This document shows, piece after piece, positions 48,253 through 61,229 of a DNA stretch of 64,000 bases. The translations under genes were made by a program, and so were the position numbers. How positions within the stretch are numbered: the stretch's first letter is position 1; the number at the start of each line of letters is the position of its first letter. Under the pieces are notes generated by a model. That model had not been told where the DNA came from and did not search any database. It was given only the letters and a program-made list of their open reading frames with translations. The DNA comes from Numida meleagris (Eukaryota; Chordata; Aves; Galliformes; Numididae), in NCBI RefSeq assembly GCF_002078875.1, contig NC_034411.1, forward strand, positions 3,856,796 to 3,920,795, given 5' to 3'.

Positions 48253-48663
48253 ATTTCTGTGCTCCTGGTAAGACAACATCTCAACAGCTTTGAAATTAAG
48301 ACCATAATGTTTTGTGCTATCCAGGTTGCTTTCTGATGTTCCTTCACTTCGTTGGAGGCAAAAGAATGGATGGCTCTCAACTCATCATCTCTCCTAAGAC
48401 TCCAGGTAGGTATAGAAAATCCCTGCCTGTGTTTGTAACTACACTAGCAGGAAGCTCTAGCAGGAAACCTTTTAGTTTACTTGTGGAGTTTTGGAAAACT
48501 CTGCAGCTTCTGCTGAAAACATAGGGGTGGCTTGGAGGTGAGGGGGATCCTGGGCTCATCTCTGGTGTTCGTGTGCAAGAAGCAGTGGGCTTTCGTCTCT
48601 ACAACACCCAAGCAAGAGCAGGACTCCTCGTAATGAGGTGTCCCAGGATGTGACATGACAGCT
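48253..48663. other. Non-coding stretch
   Basis: No gene or repeat was recognised. Confidence 0.5.
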
Positions 48664-48790
48664 TCACAGAATTACAGAATTGTAGGGGTTGGAAGGGATC
48701 TCTGGAGTTCATCAAGTCCAACTCCAACTTGCATAGGACCAATCTGCCTCAGGGCTGGAGAACTCAGCTGTGAATTCCCATTGAGAGCCT
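48664..48790 (-). mobile_element. CR1 tail
   Basis: Plus strand: CACAGAATTACAGAATTG, GGTTGGAAGGGATCTCTGGA and CATCAAGTCCAACTCC. This is a CR1 subfamily different from most others here. Confidence 0.82.
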
Positions 48791-49394
48791 CTTTCCAAGC
48801 TCCAGCTATTGAGGTGAATATGCTTCACATCATTTCTGACTTGCTCTAGTGTGGAAAATGTGGAACATTAAAGCTGCCTTTAACAGCTCCATCAAGGGAG
48901 CTGAAAGCAGTGAAGCAGATTTGTTGCCTTGGAGGAGCTCTACTCTCCTCTTGGTTGTTGCTTCATGGAGGAAACCAAGGCTTTCCTGTGCTAGCCCAAA
49001 GCTTCAGTTTGTGATATGGCATGGAGGGAAACAGCCCTGTGGGGCAAGTGGGTGCCCAGGGTATGCATGGAGCAAGTGGGCTTGTGCAGCTGGGTCTTTG
49101 CCATCTCCCATCTGCTCATGGTTGGACAAAACTTGCCTTTGTGGGACTGCAGATACCTTCCATCCTTGAGCTCCTGCCCATCCCTAGCTCATGGGCAACA
49201 TCCTCTGCCTCAGCAGCTCTGCCATTGCTGCGGTGCTTTAGTAAATGCACTGCTTTTGACTGTTCCTGCTTGTGCCAGGAGGGGAATTATTTTGGATCCT
49301 GGTATCGAGCTAAGCTATCAGATGTTCAACTGAATATCTTCTGTTGGATCCATGATGCCAGCAAGAACTGTTAAATCCTTTATTGATTGTGATC

Positions 49395-49600
49395 AGGTGC
49401 TCAGAGGGCTGCAGCACCTCTCCCATGAAGAGGCTGAGGGAGGTGGGCTTGTTCAGTCTGGAGAAGGGAATGCTGTGTGGAGACCTCATTGCAGCCTTCC
49501 AGTACTTGAGGGGAGCTTATAAGCAGGAGGAGGAGGGACTTTTTTCATGGTCTGATAGTGACAGGACAAGGGGAACAGCAGCACAGGCCAGTGCAACAAC
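49395..49600 (+). mobile_element. CR1 fragment
   Basis: Contains GAGGCTGAGGGAGGTGGGCT, GTTCAGTCTGGAGAAGGGA, CAGTACTTGAGGGGAGCTTA and GTGACAGGACAAGGGGAAC, typical CR1 coding remnants. Confidence 0.85.
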
Positions 49601-51670
49601 CCTATGAAATGTGTTGGGAACAACCTTATGAAGTAGGCTTTCTTGGAGCAGCTGGATCTGGTTACGTGTTTGGCCTGCTCTGTGTGCTCTGAAGCAGTAG
49701 GAATGCAGTTTGTTCTTTTTAGCAGGGTATAAACATTTATGCTCTCCTTTCTGACCCTATCGCTTTGATCTCCTCCATATACTTTTCTAGCAATGCCTAC
49801 TGGCGATGGAAAAATGCATTAGCCTGAGCTAATTTGTTTTTCCTTTATATGTAAGTGCATTAAGTCTTGGGAAACAGGACAACGAAGTGGAATTGTGGAG
49901 CTGCAGGGCAAATAAGTGCATCCATGACACCATGCCAGGGCTTAGGGTACACCTTTGTGACAGAAGGAGTAGAGGCTTCAGGTCATGGTACTTCTTCCTT
50001 TTCTCTTTAGAAGGATTTGCTTTCTCTTCTTCAGAGATAAACGGTTCATTGCCATTAGAAGTAGAAGAAAAAAAAAAAAGAACTTATGAGCAGAACTCAC
50101 AGGGCAAACCTGTGAGCAAGTTGCTTCTTCACTGAGTCCACTCTGCCATGTCACTTCTTAGCAATCACGTTTTTATCATGTTTCCATGCATAGTGCTGGA
50201 ACCTGCATTCCAGCAAGCAAGAATGCACTGAGCCTGTGGTGCGTGGCCCCCCCACATCCCTCAGCATCCTGCTGCCCCAGGAAGGATGCTGCTGGGACTG
50301 AGGCTTGGCCTTTCCTTGAGCTGAGCAATGCTCTTCTGTGGCTTAGTCTAGTTTTACATCCGGACATCACAGTGCGCCATGCCACAGAATTGCTGTTTCC
50401 TTAGTTACTAATGTATTTTGACTGGGGAAGGGCACAGAGAGGATCTCAGAATGCCACCGTGGCTAATTGTGCTGCTGCCCAGCTGCTCCTTAGTGCAACA
50501 AGCGTGCTCCCGATGCCTTCAGGTAAATGGCACAGCTTTGCTGAGCAGGTGAGACAGACCCACGCTCAGGACTGGATGCTGTTGGTGCTCACCATTTCCT
50601 CCACCTAGCTTCAGAGGCAATTAAAATACACTTCTGTCTTCAGTTGTCTGAAATCCACAGAAATGAAGCAATGTGTGTGTTCAGTGGCCAGGTGCCTAGG
50701 GCCAACACGATCAGCAGAGAGCCCGCAGCTGTCCTGCAGTAGGATGTGCTGCCTGAACCTTGTCTTGTTCTTCTGAAATGCCTGCACAGGTGTGCGAATC
50801 AAATAATTGAAGGGGTTTGTCCCTTGTGCTGCTTTTATTTCGAGTCACTTAAGGTTGAAAGTGCATGACAGGTCACTTGGGACATTGCTTATTGCAGTCC
50901 AAATACTACAGGGGGATTCAAATAATGTAATCTTGTTTCTGGTGGCTTGCTGGAGCACTTTGGATTACCCTGCATTTGCTGCAACCTTTTCAGGGCTGAA
51001 TTACAATGAGATTATAAATACAAGTATTTTTTTCCAGCTTGATGGCAGGTTAATAGCTTTACTGCAATGCAGCGAGGTGCTCCTGCCACCCACACCCATA
51101 CTTGGGTTGAATCTTTACCAAGCACTAGATACAACCCCAAAGCCTGTCCTGAGATCCTCACACCGGGTGTGGTGAAGTGTGGTGGTGATTATGGGCATGG
51201 TTATCCTTGCCCTTGCCCTATCCACAAGCCAAGGAAGAAGGAAATGAGGTGGCCCCAACCATGAATTCAGCAACTGACCACATGGCTTCATCTTCCTCCT
51301 GAGTACAGCACTGTGGGGCCTCCTATTTTGATGTCTCACCATGCTCAAGCTAGCCTCAGGACTTTGGGGGCTTGATTCGTGGTTTCTGAATAGCTGGGGT
51401 TGGCAGCTCTCTGCTTGTTGGATTTTTCTGCCTGGATGAATAGCTATAAAAAGACATGTTTGGATTTCTGTGGCGTTCATCATTTATTTCAGAAAATACA
51501 GCAACGTGGTTTTAGGCAGACCCAAAAATAGTCATTCTCTGTATCATCTCAGTTTGAGACGAAAGAAATGACCCAGATTCCAACACCTTTATCTCAGCCT
51601 GGCCAACTCCTTAGCACTCCTGCTGAGGCTGCTGAAGCATTTCTATGTCTCACTGTGCTTCATACAGTAT
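49601..51670. other. Non-coding stretch
   Basis: No gene or known transposon was recognised. Confidence 0.5.
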
Positions 51671-51679
51671 CTTAATTAT

Positions 51680-51960
51680 TGAATCATAGAATGGCTGCCC
51701 AGGGCCCCATCCAACATGGCCTTGGACACCTCCAGGGACGGGGCACCCACAGCTCTCTAGGCAGCAGTGCCAGTGCCTCACCGCCCTCTGAGCAAAGAAT
51801 TTCTGCCTAACATCAAACCTCTTTTAGTTTGAAGCCATTCTCCCTTGTCCTATCACTATCAGACCATGTAAAAAGTTTTCCCAGCAGAGCCTTCTCTTCT
51901 CAAGGCTGAACAAGCTCAGCTTTTCTTCATGGGAGGGGTGAGCTCTCTGAGCATCCTGAA
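51680..51960 (-). mobile_element. CR1 3' fragment
   Basis: Plus strand: GAATCATAGAATGGCTGCCC (shortened tail), GGGCACCCACAGCTCTCTAGG, TTTGAAGCCATTCTCCCTTG and CTCAAGGCTGAACAAGCTCAG. Confidence 0.9.
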
Positions 51961-54325
51961 TGCCCTTCCAAAAGTCCCACCCCTCCTGGGGCTAGCAGAA
52001 AATCTCTGGTGTTGCCCCTTAGAAGAGAAAAATCCTGATAATGAGATACCTAGCTAGCTGGAAATCGATAGCTTTATTTTTAAGCATGCTGCCACAAGGC
52101 CTGCCCTTCTGGATCATGAGAAGCATGGTCAGCACCAGGATCTCCCTTCTGAGCATCCACCAGGCAGTGAGAGGTGGTGGATGAGCACAGAGCTCAGGAT
52201 GAGGAGCCATCTTCTGCCCCAGGACATTTCTCCCATTACAGCAAGCCCACGAAGCCTCTCTTCACTCCTCTTGCTGATGGGTTGGTTCCACTCTTCTCCT
52301 GGTCTTGCTCAGCTCCACCAGCGTCTGTGGCTGCCAGAGGTGCCAACAACACTTCTTGGTGCTCCAACACCATGGATGCTACAGGAGGTGACACCTCCTT
52401 GTTAGTTGTCTGCTCCTCACATCTCACTATCCCCCACCAGGAAGTTGGATGGAGATGCAAATGTTTAGTTTGTGTATATATGTGTGTGTGTACATATTAT
52501 CTGAAACTTGGCTTTTTTTTTTTTCCTGTTAAAATAGCCATAGACTTGCTCAGTTGTACATTTCTACCTCATGAGATTCGGTGAGCTTTAAAGTCTAAGT
52601 TCTTGTAGTCAAGAGGATTTGAGTTCACTTTTGTCAGATTGTTTGCTGTTTTCCAGTCTTTTCTATCCCTTCTGAGTGTAGAGAATAGCACTTGAAAGTG
52701 TGACTGACTACGTGTTCAAGTAGCGGGAAGCAAGGAAAAGAACCCACTTAATCTCTTAGGAAAAAACTACTCATTTTTTCTAAGCTGTGATTTTACTGCA
52801 ACTTGATTCCTTACCCTAGAACAACCAAACCACTCACCACCACCAAGGAAGCTCCAGGAAGGGGAGGAGGTGACTTTGGTTCTGCTTTCCCCTCCCAGCT
52901 CCCTGTAAGAGGGTGGAAAACCCAACCCATGCTGCATGGGCTCTCTGGGACGCAGCTACCCCCCTTGAGCAGCTCACCATGCATTTTGTTGCCTATGGTA
53001 AGCACACACCATCTCCTCTTTGCACCAGCGGGGTGTGCTGAGGAATGCATTCAGGCTGGACAGCTTTTCCATCCTCCAATTAATAAATCGTTTGCCATCG
53101 TAGAAGTCTGGCTCTTTCTCCTGTCCCAGTGATACTCAAGGAGCAATGAAGACTGTGTCACTTTAGCCGTAATGTGTGTGTTGCAATGGCAGCCATTAAT
53201 TGTTGCATGACAATAATGCTTCTGAGCCAGGATCAAGCTTGAACACATCAAGAAAGGCCAGCCTTGGCCTCGAGCAGTCACAGGATCACATGAAAGTGGG
53301 AGAGGAAAGTGCAGTGAGCGTGGAGGGAGTTGTGGTGCGGGTCAGAGCAAGGACGCGGCAGAGCTAGGAATAGAAACCCGTTCTCCAGGCTTGCTAGCCC
53401 CAAGCACTCCCGTCCCCAGCTCTTGCCTCCTGCTGATCCCACCAGCTTCCTCCAGCCCCACACTTCCTCTCGACTTCACGCAAACCTGGCATTGAGGGGG
53501 CTTGGGGAGCGGGAGGCCGAGCTCAGCTGTGGTATCACCCACAGGGCACAGCCGGGGGCTCATCCCATGGGGGTGGGCTGTGTGCCAATGCATGGCCACT
53601 CATCAGCTGCTTCCCCAGCTCAGGGCAGAGGCGTGGGTTGGCCCCCTGCTTCTCTCCGATCCTTACGCAACAGCATGGCTTCTCAGAACAAGCTTCTGGC
53701 TTCGTTTCTTTATTTTAAGTATGCTTTGTTTTCTTCATGTTTTCCATCATTTGCTTCACTGCTGGTTGTTGTTGTTGCTTCAATTAGCTTGCAGCAGATA
53801 GCAGGAGACTGACTTAGTGGATGTACTCTGAGGAAAACTTCCACCTGATTTTGTCGCCTCCAAACAGAGGTGGGCAAAGCATTGCACAACAGACGTGTTG
53901 TTGTTTGTTTCCATTTAGCCATTCAATTTCCCTACATGCAAATTTCCACAAGATTGCTTTGAAATTGCCGGAGGTTGGCAGAGCCTCTCATGCTGAGAAT
54001 GTCTGGAAGTGATTTGCAATATGAGCCTGCAGGAGGGCTTGGTGTCCAGTGAACATGCAACATTTGCACCTCGGATGCTGCAGTGCACTGCCTTTGGAAG
54101 ACCACAGTGAAACATCTGCTTGTAAAAGGGCTCAAGTCATTCATTTACCAGTAGGTTTCAAAATTCCTGGTTTTTTCAGAGCAGCTTAACTGTGACTTGC
54201 TCCAGGTGACATGCTGTGGCTTTCACCAGCCTGAGAGGCAATAACTATGCTGCATTGATCCAGCTATTTCACACTGAAATGAAGCCTGCTTTAGACATGT
54301 GTCATTTTAACTCAGAAGGTCAACA
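51961..54325. other. Non-coding stretch
   Basis: Contains a short TG/TA repeat near 52473-52495 and single-copy DNA. The 160-codon open frame at 53330-53812 lies in locally GC-rich sequence and matches nothing I recognise. Confidence 0.5.
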
Positions 54326-54329
54326 AGTC

Positions 54330-54913
54330 CAGAAGGCCAACCGCATCTTGTGCTGCATCAAAAGAGAGGTGGCAGCAGGCAAAGGAGGGGATTGTCCCCT
54401 TTTGCTCTGCCCTTGCGAGGCCCCACCTGCAGTACTGTGTCCAGGCCTGGGGCCCCCAGCACAAAGAAGGATGCGGAGCTGTTGGAGCAGGTCCAGAGGA
54501 GGGCCATGAGCATCTCTCCTATGAAGAAAGACTGACGGAGCTGGGCTTGTTCAGCCTGGAGAAGAGAAGGCTCAGGGGAGACCTTGTTACAGCCTTCCAG
54601 GACTTGAAGAAGCTTATAAGCAGGAGGGGGAGCGACTTCTTACATGGTCTGATAGTGATAGGACAAGGGAGAATGGCTTCAAACTAGAAGAGGGAGAATT
54701 AAGTTAGGTATTAGGCAGAATTTCTTCACTCAGAGGGTGGTGAGGCCCTGTCACTGCTGCCCAGAGAGCTGTGGGTGCCCCATCCCTGGAGGTGCCCAAG
54801 GCCAGGTTGGATGGGGCTCTGGGCAGCCTGAGCTGGTGGGGGACAGCTAGCCCATGGCACAGAATTGGAACCAGATGACCTTTAAGATCCCTTCCAGCCT
54901 ATGCCATTCTATC
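54330..54913 (+). mobile_element. CR1 LINE, about 580-bp 3' fragment
   Basis: Reads GAAGGCCAACCGCATCTTG, CGAGGCCCCACCTGCAGTAC, GAGCAGGTCCAGAGGAGGGCC, GTTCAGCCTGGAGAAGAGAA, CCCTGGAGGTGCCCAAGGCC and ATGCCATTCTATCAT. The coding part is broken by stops. Confidence 0.93.
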
Positions 54914-55898
54914 ATTTTAAGAACTGTATTGCAAGGTAGATGTAGCAGTTTAAATTCAGGATGTAGATGAGGCTCCAAGTGATGTAGCTGCCAATGTTAA
55001 GTGTGATCTGCTGTTGAACTTCACGTGGAACAGCTGCGTGGGCCCGGGGTTCTGCCTTGCTTGTTGGGCTGGTTTGTTTGCTCACATCTTGCATCCAGGG
55101 CTGTGGTGAGCCAGCAAGAGCAGCGTACAGCTTTGCTTCAAAGGTGTGTGGCCACACACCTCCCCACCACAGCACGCACCTGTGATTGACTCTACAACAT
55201 GTGACAGCTTGTGGTCCAGCACAGATAAGCAGCAGCGACTTGTTTATCTGCATTCCCAGCTCTGCTATAGAGCTCCACAAAGACAAGTCCCAGCTCTGTC
55301 CCAGTTCTCCCTAAGGCAAGTGAATACAAGCAGGCTAGCCGCAGCCTACACACACTGCCTTTGACTGTGTTCGACATGAGCCCTTGGGAATTTACTGTGA
55401 AGCTGAGCCTCAAAAGTTTCAGTGGGAGAAAAAGTAGTTTTGTTCCTTAGCAGATGCAGTCAGCTCAGAGGCACGGAGAGCACGTGGGCTAAGCTCCCCT
55501 TCGCACTGCGCACTGCTGGGGATCGCACCAGCTCCAGGAAGGAATGTGGCTGCCATTGCATCAGGGCAATAAGTAGTCTTCTGGCATTTTTGGATCACAG
55601 TGTTGTTCCGAGCAGAGATGCTCCTCCTGACAAATATCTTGGCAAGATCTAAAAAAGGGAGTGGGAATCCCGTGGATAGCAGGAACGCTTAAAGTGACTA
55701 ATTAATGACAAAAACGTTTTTGGCTAGATGCTAAAGCTCATGGTGCCAGCTCTAAAATTATCTCAAACTATGAAAGATTAAGATAGAATGTGATAGTCCC
55801 CCTCCTGCAGGAGGACTATCTGACGTCTGCCCTTGAGAGGCTCTGACTCCTTCCTTTGCCATGTGCCATGCTGGCCTTGTCCTGGTCTCTCTTCGGTT

Positions 55899-55937
<39 letters not shown>

Positions 55938-56737
55938 CAATGTTGATGTTGCTGTGCTGCATCCTTCACTATGGGAATGGGTAAAAAGAGCAAACCTTTT
56001 CCTTGCCCTGCAGAATAGAGGCCTACTTCCTGGAGGTGCAGGGGTTCTGTTGGCTTCTGAGTACATCCAGGCAGTGATGGGTGGCATGGAGCTCCACCAG
56101 CACAGCTGAGACCCGAGCACCTGGTTCCCCAAATGCTGGAAGAGGTATGTAATCCTCATGTCTCTAGCCACGATTTGCACTTCTCCATAATGAAATTTGG
56201 TCTTAGGTCAGTAATAAGTAGAAGTTTATTGTAGGAAATCAGAGTTCAAAGGCCTGGAGCTCAAGCAGGAGCACTCCTGCCCTGCCTGCTTTATGTGCAT
56301 GCAAACACACCCCTTTGTAGCCATCCACACGCAACCCAATGGCTATCCCAGGAACTTTCCAAGCACGCTCAGGCCTTGTCACAAGCAGCACTACTTGTAC
56401 CAAACAGAGTCTATTATTATCATTTGTTCATATATTAACACACTGCCTAAGGACAGATCCCATTCAATAGAATTTGCCTCTTCTGCTGCACAAAAAGAAT
56501 AGTCCTCAAGTAGGTTTTGATTTTACCCAGATGTTTGCAGAACAGCACTGTTCACTGAGTGATCTCTCCAAAGAGACGGAGCATCACACACAAGGGCTGA
56601 CTGGAGAAAAACTGGGAGGCAAGTGAAGCAGATGATGCATTTTTACACTGCCTGTTCGAGCAATAGCTGGATATGTCCTGTATGTGCCTGCCACAGGGCA
56701 AGCTGGCAACAGGCGCAACGAGTCCTTTCAGAAGTCA
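54914..56737. other. Non-coding stretch
   Basis: Contains an A-run followed by a TA repeat. No coding exon was recognised. Confidence 0.5.
55899..55936. repeat. A-run plus (TA)n microsatellite
   Basis: About 15 A residues followed by about 11 TA units. Confidence 0.9.
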
Positions 56738-56850
56738 TGGAATCACAGAATCATAAAGGTTCAAAAAGACCTCTGAGATCATCAAGTCCAACCGTCAACC
56801 CACCAGCGCCGTGCCCATTAAGGGTGTTCCTAAGTGCCACATCTACAGGA
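56738..56850 (-). mobile_element. CR1 tail
   Basis: Plus strand: GGAATCACAGAATCATAAAGG, ATCATCAAGTCCAACCGTC and a complement of the CR1 3' UTR. Confidence 0.85.
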
Positions 56851-58019
56851 TGTGTAGGTTCTTTCTAAAAAAGAGCCAAACAAGCTGAGGTAACATCTAC
56901 ATCAGTTGAGAGAAGAACTTAATTACTCACTGGATCTCAAATCTGGGTGCAGATCTGTGTTCTGCCAGCTTGGTTTCATCCTGTTTTGAGGGAGGACCTG
57001 GCCTCTTGTCTGTGCCAGATGTCTCTATGGCCTTGGTTTTGTGGTCACACTGTGTGTTGTCTCTATTTTTTTATAGTCCTGGCGCATAATGTGATGTGTA
57101 TATCTGGGTGCCCAGATCCACTGCTAATTATCAGTTCCTGGGGAGCACAAAAGAGGGACCCAAACTGCCTATTCTACTTGTCAAATGCTGCAGGCCAGCA
57201 GTGTTCCCTTTCTCACTTGGGCTTGTGTACGGCACTGGTCTGTGAGAGAGTCAGCAGCATGACCCTGTTCCTGGCACCAGCCTGTCCTGTTCCCTACTGT
57301 CCTGCTCCATGCTGTCTCCCACGCTAATGCACAGCCAGCACCGAGTGAATTAACCTAATTGAAGCAGAGAACAGGAGGAGATGTGATGGAGAACAATTAT
57401 TTCATATTTAATTGAAAAAATCCATTTCTGCATGCGTCCAATCTGTTCCCTTTTGCTGGTTTCCCAAGAACAACTACATGCATTTCTATTATTACACACT
57501 CTATGCAGTTAGGGAAAGCGCATCAACTGGATGAAACCAAAGCCCTCCTCCAGGCAGTGCTGGGCTCCGTGGTGCTCTGTGCGCAGGTGGCTCAGAAGCA
57601 CACCCGTGGTAAAAACTGCTTGGTGCAGTAAGCTGGAAGCTTTCAGAGAGTGAGAAGTTTCACATGGAGAAAACAAATCCCAGTTTGTTTATTGAGCCTA
57701 AGACCTTTCATTCGAGGCACTTGGAGTTTGACAAACTTCAGGCAAGCAAATGGAAAATTTCTCAGCTGACCGTATGTATGCTCCCCAGGATGTGGATTCT
57801 GGAAACAGAAATAACCATCAGCCCTAAAGCAGCCTAAAACCAGCGTGCCAAAATCTCAGCTGTTCTGAACACAGGCAGATCTTTTGACATCGGTTCTGAT
57901 CATTGTTTCCAGCTCAGGATCTGGTGCAGTTTCCTTCCCCCGGCATTGGCTAATCAGGTTGGCTAACGATAGACACACACACATATATGTACAGAAATAT
58001 TCTTACCTAGATGAGTTGC
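56851..58019. other. Non-coding stretch
   Basis: No gene was recognised. AT-rich single-copy DNA lies around 57350-57500. Confidence 0.5.
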
Positions 58020-58282
58020 AGAGAAGTTGCAGAGGGGATGGCCTCATGTTGCACCAGGGGAGGTTCCGGTTGGATATTTGGAAACATTCCTTTTCCCAGA
58101 AAGCAGTGAGGCACTGGCACAGGCTGCCCAGGGGGCGGTGGGGTCACCATCTCTGGAGGTGTTCAGAGCCATGGGGATGTGGCACTGAGGGACGTGGGCA
58201 GCGGGCACGGTGGGGGTGGGCTGGGGGGTTGGACTTGGTGATCTTAGTGGTCTTTTCCCAGCCTCAATGATTCTGCGATTCT
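58020..58282 (+). mobile_element. CR1 3' fragment
   Basis: GAGGGGATGGCCTCATGTTGC, GAGGCACTGGCACAGGCTGCC, GGCACTGAGGGACGTGGGC and an AATGATTCTGCGATTCTT tail. Confidence 0.92.
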
Positions 58283-59147
58283 TGAAACCTTCACTGCCTG
58301 GTCAGATTTTGATAGACTTTGTGGAGAGACTGCAACCTTGCAAGCACTGAGTCAGGACCACCACTTGGAGCCTTTGCTATGTGGTAGGTGCGGAACTGGG
58401 ACTTTTGGACAAGACAATGGCATGAGCACTGGGTGGAGTTCTTTGTATAACCTGCTCTTTCCAAAGGATCATTTTGGGGAGCTATTTCTTCCAAATCTAA
58501 AAAATATTGAAAAATTGTCATAGGATAGAAAGGAAGGATACACCAATGAACAAACAGAGGATGAAATTTAGGTTGACAGATTATCCAAACCTCAGTCTGG
58601 TATATGCAATTTAGTCACTGAAGGATGTTTTTGTTTGAGGTGCACTGATTTGTTTATTTCTCTGATTCAGTTGATGCTGCTGTAGCCAAGATCCCTTCAT
58701 AAATCCTGTTAAGTTGATGACTAACGCAGTATGGCTCATGATGGTGGTTAGCTCTAAAAAAATTAAGTAAAAAATGTTTGCATCTGTGCTTTCTAAAGGT
58801 CTGATAAAATGTTCATTGAAAGACAAAGAACGTAATACCAAATTACAGGGCAGTTATTTCTGGAAAGTGGTGAAGCATTGTTGATGTTGCATTAGTAAGC
58901 CTTTGTCAAAGACAATAATTAGCAATGCTATGGGCATGTATGTAGGTTTATTTATTCAAAGCAAACAGTGGGAAGTGCTGTTAATATAATTTCAGATGTT
59001 AATAATGGGAACAGTACATGAGCAGATTAGTAAAATAAAATTATTTATCTGGCTTCACCTTTGTGTTTAAAATGATTTCTTGGGAAAGGAGGGAGGATGA
59101 GGTAGCGTGTGGGAGAGAACTTTTTTCTTCTCTTTCATATTCATTGA
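58283..59147. other. Non-coding stretch
   Basis: AT-rich, no gene or repeat recognised. Confidence 0.5.
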
Positions 59148-59235
59148 AACATGGAATGGTTTGGGTTGGAAGGGACCTTTAAGATCATCTAGTTCCAACC
59201 CCCTGCACTAGTCAGGGACATCTCCCACCAGACCA
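59148..59235 (-). mobile_element. CR1 tail
   Basis: Plus strand: AACATGGAATGGTTTGGG, GGAAGGGACCTTTAAGATCA, AGTTCCAACCCCCTGCAC. Confidence 0.87.
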
Positions 59236-59504
59236 CTGTTGTTGGAGTACCAACTAATGAATGCCACTGTGTCTGAGCCATCAGGCAGATGCAGCCAGGG
59301 AAGGACAAAGGCTGTGGTGAAGCAGATGGAGAAGGCTCTCAGTGTCACCCCATCCTGTCCTTGGGTCCTGGAGAATCAGTCTTCTTCCTGCAAAGGGCTC
59401 CAGAAACCAGAGAGGCTTCCTGCTGCTGCAGCCAGGGTGCTGTGCTGCATGTGGACAGGGCAAATCCTGCGCATCCGACAGCAGGAGAGGCAGATGCCAA
59501 GGAT

Positions 59505-59638
59505 GGAGACAGCCAAGGTCAGGCTGGACAGGGCTCTGAGCACCAGATGGAGCTGTAGGCGTCCCTGTTCACTGCAGGGGATTGGACCAGATGGCCTTTA
59601 AGGGTCTTTTCCAACTCAAACGATTCTATGACTCTATG
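59505..59638 (+). mobile_element. CR1 3' fragment
   Basis: GACAGCCAAGGTCAGGCTGG, CCCTGTTCACTGCAGGGGATT and a GATTCTATGACTCTATG tail. The stretch from 59270 may belong to the same element. Confidence 0.85.
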
Positions 59639-59670
59639 TAATGGAACTCCTGAATTACCAGACAATGAAC

Positions 59671-59683
59671 GGGGGGGGGGGGG
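59671..59683. repeat. G13 homopolymer
   Basis: Thirteen consecutive G residues just downstream of a CR1 tail. Confidence 0.95.
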
Positions 59684-59689
59684 AGGCAC

Positions 59690-60344
59690 GGCGGATAATT
59701 GACTTGCTAAAACGCTATCTTGAACACCAGAGAGCATTTTTTCAAAGGTTGGATGTTTTCTTAAAATACGGTTGCCTCTGTAAGTCTATGGCTTTGCTAG
59801 GTGCATAAACTGAGCGCTCATTTACTTCCTTAATTAATGACACAACCTGTAATTATCCAAAATGTTATGGAAGATCACCACAAAATGCATTGCAAGCAGC
59901 TGACTGAACACCTGAGTGCTAATAGCTTTTAAAAGGCGAGGTGGATTTTTCATGCCAAAGCAATTTCAATGGGAACATAACCTGGGTGGCCTGGTTCTGT
60001 GCTGTGAAATTGTTGCATCAGGGAGCCCTGTGTAAATGCAAATTTTGAGTGGCACAGCTGTAATAACATTAAGGAGGCAGGCAGTAACATTTGCCAGGTT
60101 ACTCTAGCCCCTCTGATAAAACGTCTCCATTTTCCAAGTACATCTGCCTTTCTTTCCAAGAATACTTGAGAAATTTGGGGGATTTTTATCTTAATCCCGG
60201 ATTATAGGATACCCAACAGAACACTTGTAGTGCTATGGTTTCCCTCTAACAGGGCAGCTGGGCGCCCTGGATTTGGGGACATTTCTCGTGTGCATATGCA
60301 GATCAGCTGCGTGGCCCAGGCAGAGTACGACCAGTGGATGTAAA
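59690..60344. other. Single-copy stretch, possible conserved non-coding element
   Basis: AT-rich, no coding potential, with TTAATTAATGACA, TGTAATTATCC and CAGCTGTAATAACATTAA motifs. Regulatory nature is inference only. Confidence 0.35.
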
Positions 60345-60605
60345 CACAGTGAAGGATGGGTGCTACATTTCAGCAATGGCAACAGCAACAGTGGTCACCT
60401 CTACTGGTGCAGATTTTTATGAGCACAGCATGCAGGCTCCTGTTCATTGCTGATGAACATGCACAGCTAATGGTGTTGTCTATGCTGAAAAATAGTGTTT
60501 TGTAGCTGAGAATTTGCTCTGTCAAATAGTGTTATCTTTCTCTTTGCATCTGTTGTAGTTTCCATGGAAATAAATAGGAGGCATTACTTTTGGAGCAACC
60601 TATGA
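60345..60605 (+). mobile_element. Mariner-type DNA transposon remnant (3' end)
   Basis: Same family as the copy at 3470. Shared stretches include GAAAAATAGTGTTTTGTAG, GAGAATTTGCTCT and AAATAAATAGGAGGCATTAC, ending TTTTGGAGCAACCTA (the terminal repeat). The transposase frame is degraded. Confidence 0.78.
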
Positions 60606-61229
60606 ACAAGACAGAAATATCGCGGCTCCAGAGAAAATACTGAGATGCTACCAGCATATGAGCAGCACCGTGCTATGGCTAGAGATACAGTAGCTGGTCG
60701 GATCAATTATCTGTCCATGCTGCTTGTTGTCCCTTAGGACTGTTCCTCTTCCAACCAAGTTCTGCAGGAGGTATCGGCATCTGTAACTAGATCCACCTAA
60801 GAGATCCACAGAATTAGATGTCTTTTCCTTCCACCCCAGGGGGAGTGGTACATGCAAGGTGAAGGTAAACACCTGCATCAAGCTTTGGGACATGCCCTCC
60901 CTGCATGTCCAACACAGCATTGGGACAGAGGTGCTTGCAGGGCACTGGCCAGGTTTTCTTATAACCTTGAGAAGGTGTCATTTTGTGGTAGGCCAGGATC
61001 TAATGGGATTCTTGTGGTGCCAGCCTCATGGCAGTCTGTAGGCTATGGTATTTCTCAGGAGGAATATTCCAGGTTTTTTCATGGTTCAACTCTTCTACGG
61101 CTGATGTTGTCTTGTCTCTATTCCTGTCCTTTTGAAGATGTTCAGAGGGTTGTGCTTGGCATAGCCACACCAGCACCAGCTGACAGACAGTTGCTTTTCC
61201 TAAAAATGTTTCTGACCATGGGAAACATA
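60606..61229. other. Non-coding stretch
   Basis: Open frames here (60648-60920 minus, 60852-61364 plus) resemble no family, and the latter runs into a CR1. Confidence 0.45.

Noticed and set aside
53330..53812. 160-codon plus-strand open frame
   Set aside because: Locally GC-rich DNA, Pro/Ser/Arg-rich composition, no domain, and overlapping open frames on both strands.
60852..61041. Open frame containing HWPGF, briefly considered as an NAA20 (HWPEYF) remnant
   Set aside because: The surrounding residues do not match and the rest of the frame runs into a CR1 element.
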